From: Macrostomum hystrix
Taxonomy: Eukaryota; Platyhelminthes; Macrostomidae
Length of the DNA stretch: 64,000 nt
Direction of reading: 5' to 3'
Assembly: GCA_950097015.1 (NCBI GenBank)
Contig: CATNEN010000039.1
Location: 12,316,001-12,380,000, forward strand
The notes below the pieces were generated by a model. It did not search any database and was not told the origin of the DNA. It saw only the letters and a list, made by a program, of their open reading frames with translations. The position numbers and the translations under genes were made by a program. Positions 25,501 to 35,619 of this stretch are shown one piece after another (the stretch's first letter is position 1; each line of letters begins with the position of its first letter).

Positions 25501-28256
25501 TCAAATCCCATTTGGTATTCAAATCCCATTTGATATTCAAATCCCATTTGATATTTAAATCCCATTTGATATTCAAATCCCATTTGGTATTCAAATCCCA
25601 TTTGATACTCAATTCCCATTTGATATTCAAATCCCATTTGGTATTCAAATCCCATTTGATATTCAAATCCCATTAATTCTACAGATGGTGGGCCGACCAG
25701 TTCAAGAGTTACCTGGCGGCCTTCACCTGGAATGACATGGGTGAGCCGTCTGTATTTAACGGCCCGGAGGTGACAATGCACAAAGATGCCAAGCATCACA
25801 ATGGCTGGGAGCATCGCGAGGTTCACAATCTGTACGGCGCCCTCATTCACCAGGCCTCCTGGGACGGCCAGCTGGTCAAGTCGCCGCAGCGTCGTCCCTT
25901 CGTCCTGACCAGGGCTTTCTTCGCCGGCTCCCAACGAACTGCCGCCGTTTGGACTGGCGACAATGCCGCTAATTGGGATCATCTGAAGGTTTGGGGATTT
26001 TAATGCCTTCTTGTTATGGTTTTTTGTAAACTGTTGTGGTAATTTTTAATGGATTCTATGGATTCTGAAAGATTTTATGGGATTCTGATTGATTCTATGG
26101 GATTCTGATAGATTCTATGGGAATTGGGAATATAATCGATTCTGTGGCATTCCGATAGAAATGGGATCATGGAATTAGCATTCTTCCCTACTAATGCGAT
26201 CTCCAGGCCTCGGTGCCCATGGTGCTGTCGCTGAGCATCGCCGGTGTGACACTGTCCGGCGCCGATGTTGGCGGATTCTTTGGAAATCCGGAGCCGGAGC
26301 TGCTAGTCCGTTGGTACCAAGCCGGTGCGCTGCAGCCATTCTTCCGTGCCCACGCCCATCTAGACACTCGCCGACGCGAGCCCTGGCTATTCGATGCCCA
26401 GTACAAGGACGCCATTCGGGCCGCTGTGCTGCTGAGGTACACCCTGCTGCCCTACCTGTACACCCAGTTCTACTTGTCCGCTAGAGACGGCCGGCCAGTC
26501 ATGGCGCCGCTGTGGGTTTATTATCCGCGCGACGAGGCCACGTTTGCAATGGACGATCAGCACCTGCTGGGTCCTGATCTACTGTTTAAGCCTGTGACTG
26601 ATGCCGGAGCCACCTCGGTTAGTTCCATCATTCTATGAGCACTTGCATGATTATATGAGCACTTCCATCATTCTATGAGCACTTCCATCATTTTATGAGT
26701 AGTTTCATCATTCTATGAGCAGTTCCATCATTCTATGAGCACTTCCATCATTCTATGAGCAGTTTCGTAATTCTATGAACACTTCCATCATTCTATCAGC
26801 AGTTTTGTCATTCTATGAGCAGTTTCGTCATTCTATGAGCAGTTTCGTCATTCTATGAGCAGTTTCGTCATTCTATGAGCAGTTTCGTCATTCTATGAGC
26901 AGTTTCGTCATTCTATGAGCACTTGCATCATTCTATGAGCACTTGCATCATTCTATGAGCACTTGCATCATTTTATGAGCACTTCCATCATTTTATGAGT
27001 AGTTTCATCATTCTATGAGCACTTCCATCATTCTATGAGCACTTCCATCATTCTATGAGCACTTTCATCATTTTATGAGTAGTTTCATCATTATATGAGC
27101 ACTTCCATCATTCTATGAGCAATTTCGTAATTCTATGAGCACTTCCATCATTCTATGAGCAGTTTCGTCATTCTATGAGCAGTTTCGTCATTCTATGAGC
27201 AGTTTCGTCATTCTATGAGCAGTTTCGTCATTCTATGAGCACTTCCATCATTCTATGAGCACTTCCATCATTCTATGAGCACTTCCATCATTTTATGAGT
27301 AGTTTCATCATTCTATGAGCACTTCCATCATTCTATGAGCACTTCCATCATTCTATGAGCACTTCCATCATTCTATGAGCACTTTCATCATTTTATGAGT
27401 AGTTTCATCATTCTATGAGCACTTCCATCATTCTATGGGCACTTCCATCATTATATGAGCACTTCCATCATTCTATGAGCAATTTCGTAATTCTATGAGC
27501 ACTTCCATCATTCTATGAGCAGTTTCGTCATTCTATGAGCAGTTTCGTCATTCTATGAGCACTTCCATCATTCTATGAGCACTTGCATCATTCTATGAGC
27601 ACTTCCATCATTCTATGAGCAGTTGACCATGCTTGTCACTATTAGCTTACTACCTGTCAACTGCTATCATCCCACCTCGCTCGCAGTTGACCGTCTACCT
27701 GCCCAAGGACAGCGTCTGGTACCGGCACGACACCTGGGAAGGCTTCGGCGGCGGCCAGTCGATCAGCTTGAGCGTCAGCCTGACCACAATTCCATTGTTT
27801 TATCGCGCCGGTGGCATTGTCGCTCGCAGAGACAGGCAGAGGCGTTCCTCGGCCGCAATGCGCCGGGACCCAATCACTCTGGTTGTCCTGTTGGGCGGTC
27901 GAGACCGTCGAGCGTCTGGTCATCTCTACCTGGACGACGGTTATTCGCTTGAGCACAAAACGAATTCGGCCTACCTGCACGCCAGGTTTAATTACGCGGA
28001 TGGATCGCTGACGAACACCCTGGTGCATGCCGGTTCCACTTATTCCGACGCTGACCGAATTTTCATTGAACGAATCATCTTTGTCGGCGTCAGGACTCGA
28101 CCAAAATCTGTCGCCCTGCCAGACGGTGGAGTTGGCGAGTTTGCCTACATGGAGCAATCGCGACTGTTGGTTATTCGCAAGCCCAACCTGCCAGTTAATA
28201 AGGCCTGGATTGTTCGACTGGCTGATAACTCGGCTAGCGGACACGATGAACTGTAG
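19582..28256 (+). CDS. GANAB: glucosidase II catalytic alpha subunit (GH31), with C-terminal HDEL
   Basis: Seven exons: 19582-19676, 22143-22512, 23452-24162, 25063-25388, 25685-25988, 26207-26617, 27687-28256. All are GT-AG and in phase, giving 928 residues (human about 944). The enzyme trims the two inner glucoses from N-glycans in the ER. Residues 1-20 form a signal peptide ([19 protein letters not shown]). The start is the first Met after an in-frame stop at 19570. Next comes [19 protein letters not shown], near-identical to the mature human start. GH31 landmarks: [29 protein letters not shown], the nucleophile motif [15 protein letters not shown] (Asp about 518; most GH31 have N, not G), the acid/base in VWTGDN (Asp about 593), [20 protein letters not shown] and [12 protein letters not shown]. 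The C-terminus is SASGHDEL, an ER-retrieval signal that the vertebrate alpha subunit lacks. All six introns hold tandem repeats, each different. Confidence 0.96.
19677..21469. other. GANAB intron 1, unique AT-rich part
   Basis: Apart from the 214-bp MITE at 20446-20659 this is AT-rich intron DNA. I see no exon or RNA gene in it. Confidence 0.5.
20446..20659. mobile_element. MITE family 2, copy A, in GANAB intron 1
   Basis: Termini CCATAGTCAGGAAGGTGGC and its inverse, identical to copy B. The 214-bp body shares GCACACA-rich subterminal parts. Flanks AATTGCAG and CATTGTAG match at 6 of 8 positions, consistent with an aged 8-bp duplication. It is a short internally deleted member of the family. 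Confidence 0.87.
21470..22075. repeat. 19-bp minisatellite in GANAB intron 1
   Basis: About 31 copies of CAGTTGACAATGATCCCCC, with ATTGATGATGATC and TTCAAATTG variants. It ends about 65 bp before the acceptor of exon 2. Confidence 0.92.
22590..23262. repeat. 20-bp minisatellite in GANAB intron 2
   Basis: About 33 copies of CAGATTGTTAATGACCCCCT. A variant block (AAGGACCCTTCATAGTTTT then GACCCCCTGAGATTCTTAAT) recurs near 22600, 22866 and 23046, marking a higher-order repeat of about 180-260 bp. Each unit reads TTAATGAC plus CCCCCTCAG on the gene strand, a good mimic of a branch point and 3' splice site. Confidence 0.92.
24236..24995. repeat. 17-18-bp minisatellite in GANAB intron 3
   Basis: About 43 copies of GGGAGAATGAGAGAGGGT and the 17-bp form without one G. 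A variant-containing segment of about 300 bp appears twice in the same order (for example around 24360 and 24660). It is purine-only on the gene strand over long stretches. Confidence 0.92.
25415..25676. repeat. 18-bp minisatellite in GANAB intron 4
   Basis: About 14 copies of AATCCCATTTGATATTCA with GGTATT and GATATT variants. The array runs to within 8 bp of the acceptor at 25684. The unit is a multiple of three, so if this 296-bp intron were retained the frame stays open until TAA at 25675. Confidence 0.92.
26040..26170. repeat. degenerate short tandem repeat in GANAB intron 5
   Basis: Five to six loose copies of GGATTCTGATAGATTCTAT in a 218-bp intron. It looks like an early or decayed stage of the arrays seen in the other introns. 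Confidence 0.75.
26622..27628. repeat. 20-bp minisatellite in GANAB intron 6
   Basis: About 50 copies of TTCCATCATTCTATGAGCAC, with a TTTCGTCATTCTATGAGCAG subfamily. It begins four bases inside the donor GTTA and ends about 60 bp before the acceptor, so the array practically is the intron. Blocks of the two subfamilies alternate about every 300 bp. Confidence 0.93.
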
Positions 28257-28339
28257 TGTACTTTTATAGGTACTGAAGTCTCTTAGCTGCCTGTCTAAAT
28301 AGCGCCCTCACCGGTGGACGCAACGGATCTTATGGCTTT

Positions 28340-28500
28340 TTCAGAAAAATCTGACAGGTGTCAGAAAAGTCTGACATGTGTCAGAAGAGTCTGACATGTG
28401 TGAGAAAAGTCTGACATGTGTCAGAAGAGTCTGACATGTGTCAGAAGAGTCTGACATGTGTTAGAAAAGTCTGAGATGTGTCAGAATGTTTGAATGTCAC
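28340..28500. repeat. 20-bp repeat just 3' of GANAB
   Basis: Eight copies of GTCTGACATGTGTCAGAAAA within 250 bp after the stop codon, probably in the 3' UTR. GTCTGACATGTGTCAGA is itself a near-palindrome (TGACAYGTGTCA), so the transcript could form repeated hairpins. Confidence 0.85.
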
Positions 28501-30020
28501 TAAACGTTTGCTACCACGCTGAAGAAATACTAGCCGAAGCCTTAGCTGCCATTTTCTCTGGTCTCAATTTTCTTTTAATTTCATTTCGCTTTATAAAACA
28601 TTTAGTGTAGCCACTTTGATATAGATATGCAATCTTAATACGCAAAATAATCCTACTATTCGGTGTTCATGTTAATTTTTTCATCATAAAAGCATTGGTG
28701 TAAGATTGAGTCAGTTTTATCAGCGAGAAACATTATCCGGACTCATAGTTAGAAATTATTTTATAAATATTACAAAAATGTCTGTCTTGTTTAATTCAAA
28801 AAGCCTTTCTTAATTTCTTTATTTCAATCTAATTTGTTAAATCTGATCAAAGTCACAATCATCATCCGGAAGACAACCCTATCGCACGTTTATAGTGCCA
28901 ATTTTTCTTAAAGTCTTTGGTCAAATCACAGCCTGTGCCGATTCGTGTGTTAATGCTAATTATCTACCTGTAATAATCGCTTCCCATTTTGTTATAATCT
29001 GATATGTTCTTTATATCTATATCACCGCGCCCTCTTAATAATAGTTTCACAGCTTTAGTCTATGGCCCGAATCCTACTACAGTAGTATATTGGGATTATT
29101 ATGCTAGTTATTTTTCATAATTCTTTCAAAACTCATATCTAACTCTAACTCGGCATGAAACTATTTGTTTGATAATAGTAAAGATAAAGTGCACCATTTT
29201 TTCACGGACATTTCATTTCACGCAGAAATGCTCATTTAAAAATCTTCAGTGCAATAGTAGGGTCAATCGTTTCGTTTTTTTCTTCAGAGTTATGACCGCG
29301 GATAGGTCCGAAGTTCGTATCTCAACCTAATGGATGCTCCTTGGTCCTCGTGGCTTCATTTCACCCAGTTTTATAATGGGTACTAGCATAATCATTTATA
29401 GCTGGGTTAGAAAAGCGATTGGTTGGGGGGTACAACTGTCCATGGACAAATTTATCGTTCGACTGGTATTTAAATTGTGCACACAGTCAGCGTCTTAACT
29501 CTCATCTGCCAACTGCCCAACACCTTGAAGCTTATTTTGTTATTGCTATTGACTTTCTGTCTTTTTTGTACCGGCCTATTTCCTGTTTCCTGTTCTGATG
29601 TGTCTGTCTTCTATCTTTCTTTATTTCTTCTGCTTTGTTTTAAATATCATTTAACAACTTTTAATCAGTAGAACTTTAACAAAATTAGTTTAAGGTTTGG
29701 TTATCAAATATGTTTAATTTAGAAAAAAATTCACTGTCCTCTCTAGACAGGACAGATTCAATTGGTTGCAAAATAAACAGTAAATTTGACAAAACGACAC
29801 TTATTTCATCTGAATTAAATCAACTAGACTCGTGATTTCTGTCTTAATTTTATTAATTTTATCATGCCACATCATTAGCAAATGGAATAGTAATATTTTC
29901 GAACACCGAAACTGGTGCAATATTACGAGTATAAATCGACTTTCGTCATTGATTAACAAATTTTCGCCTATTTATTACAGTGGCGAAAGTGAGTGAGATC
30001 AGATTGAAAAGGAAGCAAAG
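28501..30020. other. intergenic DNA between GANAB and K2P, with a SINE-like remnant
   Basis: Mostly AT-rich. Around 29290-29400 the series GACCGCGGATAGGTCCGAAG, TTCGTATCTC and CCCAGTTTTATAATGGGTAC resembles a tRNA-derived SINE 3' part. No gene recognised. Confidence 0.4.
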
Positions 30021-30024
30021 TAGG

Positions 30025-30310
30025 AAACTGCCGAAAGAAACAGTTGGGGATTCAGCCGACAGAAACAACTGAGGAATCCACCGAGCGAAACAACAGAATA
30101 ATCCGCCGAAAGAAACAACTCAGGAATCTGCCGAAAGAAACAACTAAAGAATCAGCCGAAAGAAACAACTGAGGAATCGCCGAGCGAAACAACTTAGGAA
30201 TCCGCCGAGCGAAACAACTGAGGAATCCGCCTTAAGAAACAAGTAAGGAATCAGCCGAGAGAAACAACTGACGGAAATCCGCTAGAGGAATCGGCCGAAA
30301 ACCACTGAGG
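30025..30310. repeat. 23-bp degenerate repeat 5' of the K2P gene
   Basis: About 11 copies of GCCGAAAGAAACAACTGAGG ending 24 bp before the start codon. It therefore forms the 5' UTR or core promoter region of the channel gene. On the coding strand it is purine-rich and lacks ATG. Confidence 0.85.
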
Positions 30311-30334
30311 AAATTACCAAAGACAGCAGTTCCG

Positions 30335-31749
30335 ATGGTTAACAGTTGCTGCAGTTCAGACAGCGGTCGCTGTTGTCTTGATTACTTGCGTCGCTTCGCC
30401 AACTGTTTAAATCGAATTGGCGAGCGGCGCTGGGTTCGCGGCTTGGCCTACCTGTTGTTCTACTTTCTGGCCTTCATGCCCTCCCTGGCCATGCTGTTCA
30501 TGGCTATCGAGGGCCCAGTGGAGTCTGGCGAGAAGAACGCTCTAAGGCTGGCTAGGCAGGCATTTCTGTCCAATCACACCTGTCTGTCCGATGCCGATTT
30601 GGAAAGATTTTTAGCCGCAGTTTTGGCCGCCAATAATCGCGGCGTATCGGCTCTCAGGAACGCCAGTGCTGGCCGGTCAAATTGGAGCTTCGGTCAGGCA
30701 TTGTTTTTTGCCACTACCGTTGTCACGACCATCGGTTACGGTAGGACAACGCCACTGTCTTATTTGGGTAAAGCGATGTGCATCCTGGTGGCGCTGATTG
30801 GCATTCCGCTGACTCTGGTGGCGTTTTCACTCACTGCCGGCTGGCTTCGGCGGGCCTCGCTGCGCTGTTTGGCCTGGCTCAGAGACCGCCTGCCAACAGA
30901 TAGGCAGGTGAGAAAAGTGACCCATTGTTTATTTTAATAGACACTTGATCCGCTCTGCGAATCTCTATAGTTTGGCTGAAATTAATAGCTTAGTTTAAAA
31001 TATTTTTCCTTTTTGTTTTTAAACAATGGACTTATAGGATTTACATTAGGATGTTTATAGGATTTCAGTTGAAAGTCCTCCGGTGAAGGAGTTCCACCGG
31101 AAGATACTGAAGTAGAGCATGTTTATTGGATTCAGTTACAAGTCCTCCTCCGGAGGAGTTCCGCCCGATTACAAAACATAAACTAAAATGAGTTCCTGCG
31201 TGAGTCCTTGTCAACGCTTCATTTTCTCACCCGTGGCAGTCGCAGGCCACTCTAATTCACCTCGGCGCCATCTTCGCCGCGCTGCTCATCTGCTTCCTGC
31301 TGATCCCAGCTGGCGCATTCGCCAGTCTTGAACGCGATTGGACCTACTTGGACGCATTCTATTATTGCGTTATTTCGCTTACAACTGTCGGCCTTGGCGA
31401 CTTCATTGTCGGCGAACACCCCGATCAGGAGAATCGGCTTGTCTATAAAATCTTCGCCGTAATCTACCTGTATGCCGGCCTGATCTTCCTTGTATTCGCT
31501 CTGCGCAGCTTCGCCGACGTGCCAAACCTTAATCCGGGCAGATTCATCTATAGCGAGGATGCCGACAATGGCAGCGACGCGAGCGACGCAACTGTGGAAA
31601 CCAGCGACGAGGCGGCTAAACTTTTGCCCTCCTCGTCTGGCGTCTCGGAGTCTGGAAATCTGTCCAAATTGACCGTCGTCGGGCGTCGTGGTTACGATTC
31701 TACCGCCCCTGTGGAAGGAGTTGTCGGCGGCGGAGTGTCGCCAAATTAG
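30335..31749 (+). CDS. two-pore-domain potassium channel, TWIK-like
   Basis: Two exons, 30335-30907 and 31240-31749, phase 0, giving 360 residues. Layout is that of K2P channels: TM1 (AYLLFYFLAFMPSLAMLFMA, about 38-60), an extracellular cap with NHT and NAS/NWS glycosylation sites, pore 1 TTIGYGRTTPLS, TM2, TM3 (HLGAIFAALLICFLLIPAG), pore 2 SLTTVGLGDFIVGEH, TM4 and a short acidic cytoplasmic tail. The second filter GLG and the GEH/DQENR-LVYKI segment match TWIK1 (KCNK1) best. K2P channels carry background potassium current at the plasma membrane. The residue after the first GYG is Arg, where TWIK1 has the proton-sensing His. An alternative acceptor 6 bp downstream (31246) would drop two residues. 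The start is the first ATG, directly after a repeat. Confidence 0.94.
30908..31239 (+). other. K2P intron with an inverted-repeat pair
   Basis: The 332-bp intron has no minisatellite but contains two related stem-forming segments, AGTCCTCCGGTGAAGGAGTT (about 31073) and AGTCCTCCTCCGGAGGAGTT (about 31141), each a near-palindrome. Confidence 0.6.
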
Positions 31750-31849
31750 GGGCCTCGGTTAATCAGAATTAACAACATTTTTGCTGTGCTTTTCCTGATT
31801 TCAAAATTAAAATTTGATTCGATTTTCTATTCGTGAAATTACTTTGATT

Positions 31850-32460
31850 TCCTTGTCAAAATCGGTTAGATTTCCCTGTCGAAATCGGTTGGATTTCCCC
31901 CGTCGAAATCGGTTAGATTTCCCCCGTAGAAATCGGTTAGATTTCCCCCGTAGAAATCGGTTAGATTTCCTTGTCAAAATCGGTTAGATTTCCCTCGTCG
32001 AAATCGGTTAGATTTCCCTGTCGAAATCGGTTAGATTTCCCTGTCGAAATCGGTTAGATTTCCCTGTCGAAATCGGTTAGATTTCCCTGTCGAAATCGGT
32101 TAGATTTCCCCCGTCGAAATCGGTTAGATTTCCCTGTCGAAATCGGTTAGATTTCCCTGTCGAAATCGGTTAGATTTCCCCCGTCGAAATCGGTTAGATT
32201 TCCCTGTCGAAATCGGTTAGATTTCCCTGTCGAAATCGGTTAGATTTCCCCCGTCGAAATCGGTTAGATTTCCCTGTCGAAATCGGTTAGATTTCCCTGT
32301 CGAAATCGGTTAGATTTCCTTGTCGAAATCAATTAGATTTCCTTGTCGAAATCAATTAGATTTCCTTGTCGAAATCAATTAGATTTCCTTGTCGAAATCA
32401 ATTAGATTTCCTTGTCGAAATCAATTAGATTTTCCTGTCTAAATCGTTTTGTTTTCCTTG
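31850..32460. repeat. 23-bp minisatellite 3' of the K2P gene
   Basis: About 26 copies of GAAATCGGTTAGATTTCCCT with CCCGTC, TTGTC and CCTGTC junction variants and an AATCAATTAG subfamily at the right end. It starts about 100 bp after the stop codon. AAATCGGTTAGATTT is partly self-complementary (AAATC and GATTT). Confidence 0.92.
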
Positions 32461-33484
32461 TCGAAATTTGATAGATTGTTTTGTCATGGCCGATTCAGCG
32501 TTTTGTTGAATGTTTTTTTTTCCAGAGTTTTATCAAGTCTATTCAAATTGGTTTTAAAGTAAGGTATATGTTTCGAACCTTACAGTTTACTGGTGTTAAT
32601 TTCAGTTCTATAAATTGTTTATTATCAGATTTAGTTTATTTTGCGTCTGATTTCTAGCACAAATCGATGTTTAATTTGATTGATTTTCGCAATTCAATCA
32701 ATTTTTGTACTGAAAGCATTTGGTTTACATTACCATTTCTCAACTCTTTAACTTGCAAACTAGATTTTGTTGATTTTTTTAATGCTTATCAATGTCCGGC
32801 AATAGTTCATGTTGATAGACGCGGGTCGATACCGTTTCGACTAGAATCGACTTTTTTGTTCGATTCCTTTGAGACTTGTAATTTTTTTCTAAGCAGATTA
32901 TTTTAATAGTGCCGCGTACAGTATATACATTTTTGAGTGGTATTTTATGCTGTGTTTACATAAATATATTTTTTGTTACAATCCTAATCAGCCTTTCGGT
33001 GCAATAATTAAAAAATTCCGTGTGGTATCGACACAATTTTTACACGCTTAGATTTAATATTTACTTTTTTCGTTATTACAATAACGTTTATTGTTAATAA
33101 TTTGTTCTTAAAATTGAGTAAAGTTAATTGTTAATTTTTTATTGCTCAATAAATATATAGGATATAAACCCTACTCAATCTTTTTCTTAATTTTAAGCAA
33201 TATCAGTTTTTCTGTTTGCAAAAAGTCCTTAGTTGTATAGTTACTTGTTTTTGTTTTCAATGCATCATTTTGCTTTTTTTATTTGGCCTTGTCGTCTGTG
33301 CTATATACCACTAGCCGCTTAGTTTAGTAATAATATTAAAATTCCACTGTCAGGTCAACAGAAAGAACTGGTTTTATAAAGTCGAACTTGTGCTACTGTT
33401 AGTAGAACTGTTGGGGTATTCAAAGTGAAATTTTACATTCTAATATAACCTAATAAGCAAAACGTTATAAAGCACTAATAAAAG
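32461..33484. other. AT-rich intergenic DNA
   Basis: No gene, array or transposon recognised between the K2P 3' array and the array before C8orf82. Confidence 0.4.
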
Positions 33485-34165
33485 CAATTAACACCCCCAA
33501 GACCCCACGTTCTGTAGAACTATTGGAATCAGTTAACACCTCCAAGACCCCACGTTCTGTAGAACTATTGGAATCAGTTAACACCTCCAAGACCCCACGT
33601 TCTGTAGAACTATTGGAATCAGTTAACACCTCCAAGACCCCACGTTCTGTAGAACTATTGGAATCAGTTAACACCTCCAAGACCCCACGTTCTGTAGAAC
33701 TATTGGAATCGGTTAACACCTCCAAGACCCACGTTCTGAAAAACTATTGGAATCGGTTAACACCTCCAAGACCCACGTTCTGTAGAACTATTGGAATCGG
33801 TTAACACCTCCAAGACCCACGTTCTGTAGAACTATTGGAATCGGTTAACACCTCCAAGACCCACGTTCTGAAAAACTATTGGAATCGGTTAACACCTCCA
33901 AGACCCCAAGTTCTGTAGAACTATTGGAATCGGTTAACACCTCCAAGACCCCAAGTTCTGTAGAACTATTGGAATCAGTTAACACCTCCAAGACCCCACG
34001 TTCTGTAGAACTATTGGAATCGGTTAACACCTCCAAGACCCCACGTTCTGTAGAACTATTGGAATCAGTTAACACCTCCAAGACCCACGTTCTGTAGAAC
34101 TATTGGAATCAGTTAACACCTCCGAGACCCACGTTCTGTAGAACTATTGGAATCAGTTAGCACGT
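33485..34165. repeat. 44-45-bp satellite just 5' of C8orf82 homologue
   Basis: About 15 copies of a 44-45-bp unit (GGAATCAGTTAACACCTCCA then AGACCCCACGTTCTGTAGAA). The 45-bp form keeps one reading frame and makes long repetitive open frames on both strands. It ends about 130 bp before the ATG at 34295, so it borders or includes the promoter. Confidence 0.93.
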
Positions 34166-34294
34166 CAATGACCCCACGTTGTAAATTACTAATCGATTTA
34201 TCTATAATTTCATGTATTCTGAACACTTTTTCCCAACACATTCGTGAATATTATCGCCAGGGTTGGCGCATCGCTTGTACACCTTGCAGACAGC

Positions 34295-35212
34295 ATGCTG
34301 TGTTTTCGGCACTTGCTGTATCGGTGTGACAGCACCTTGGCGGCCTCGTTCAGTCACAGATATTACAGCTACATCCAGGGCCAGAGCTCGGAGAAGGGCG
34401 TCAGGGAGTACTTCTATTTTATCGATCATCAGGGCCAGCTGTTTCTCGACGATGCTAGAATGAAGAACTTTACCTCGTGTTTTAAAGGTGCTTTCATTAT
34501 ACGTGTCTCCTACTAACCCTGTCTCCTAAACCCATGTCATCAGGTGATAATTGGAGCTGACCCTGTCTCCTACTCCCGTGTCATCAGGTGATAGTTAGGG
34601 TGTCCTATTTTCTACTCTCGTGTGTTTTCCAGTGACAAATGCTTGTCTCAGTTACCACTGCTGTTACCTGTGCCATGGCCCGCAAACTCCTCAATTTGAG
34701 CAGAGCACAAATTCTTGGCATTCTTCTTCTCGCGGCTGCGGGTGAACAACACGGACCGCTACAGACAGGATTTTCCGTGGCTGTCTCCGTGCGGCCCCGA
34801 GCGAAATTACATCAGGTGCGACGATCAGCCAATTGTTTTCACCCACCTGTTAGACAATGCCCAGCACAATGACCAGTGCTGGCTGCTGTACAATCACTGC
34901 GGGGACCAGCTGAAGGTGGCCTTCCAGCCAGACGGTGTTTGCATGCACCCGCTCACTGGGCGGGTCTATCATCCCGCCGAGTCGCGGCACGGCGGTGTTG
35001 GTCTCATCCGCTCTCAGCTGGCTATTCAGCTATCCGCTAACTTTGTTTGGCGCAGCAGTCCGAGCGACACCGACCTGAGTAGGTCAACTCCGACTCACTT
35101 CTCTTGGCGAGGTCGCGAGCACGAGATTGACGACGGCTTGTTGAAGACTCTAGATGCCCGAGAGCCACGATTCAAGGGAATGTTTGTCGGAGTTTGCGAC
35201 GATACTTTGTAA
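34295..35212 (+). CDS. UPF0598 family protein (C8orf82 homologue), probably mitochondrial
   Basis: Two exons, 34295-34487 and 34704-35212, joining in phase (codon split G|AG) to give 233 residues. After an N-terminal stretch with basic residues and no acidic ones early on (MLCFRHLLYRC) the protein reads YSYIQGQSSEKGVREYFYFI then DHQGQLFLDDARMKNFTSCF, very close to human C8orf82 (YTQGQSPEPRTREYFYYVDHQGQLFLDD). It continues with FFSRLR, DFPWLSPCGPERNYIRCDD, VFTHLL, GRVYHPA and GGVGLIRSQLAIQLSA, all family landmarks. The function of UPF0598 is not established; the human protein is reported as mitochondrial. The first in-frame ATG is 34295; frame upstream is open without ATG. The intron (216 bp) carries a degenerate repeat of CTGTCTCCTACT and GTCATCAGGTGATA. 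Confidence 0.93.
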
Positions 35213-35264
35213 ACAATTGTGCAACCTGTTTTCTTATCTTTTCTATTAATCATACTTGGTCATC

Positions 35265-35600
35265 ATATCCATGCTCCCAGATCCTCAGGTTCAGGTCTTC
35301 AGTATCATGCTCCCAGATCCTCAGGTTCGGTTCTTCAGTATCATGCTCCCAGATCCTCAGGTTCCGGTCTTCAGTATCATGCTCCCAGATCCTCAGGTTC
35401 AGGTCTTCAGTATCATGCTCCCAGATCCTCAGGTTCAGGTCTTCAGTATCATGCTCCCAGATCCTCAGGTTCAGGTCTTCAGTATCATGCTCCCAGATCC
35501 TCAGGTTCGGGTCTTCAGTATCATGCTCCCAGATCCTCAGGTTCGGGTCTTCAGTATCATGCTCCCAGATCCTCAGGTTCGGGTCTTCAGTATCATGCTT
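35265..35600. repeat. 36-bp minisatellite 3' of C8orf82 homologue
   Basis: Nine and a half copies of a 36-bp unit (ATCATGCTCCCAGATCCTCA then GGTTCGGGTCTTCAGT), starting 50 bp after the stop codon and so probably transcribed in the 3' UTR. The unit is divisible by three, giving open frames in all plus frames and one minus frame. Confidence 0.93.
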
Positions 35601-35619
35601 CATTACTTATCGGTGTATG

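Noticed and set aside
29477-29671. 64-codon hydrophobic plus frame
   Set aside because: T-rich intergenic DNA gives Leu/Phe-rich chance frames; no start context or homologue recognised.
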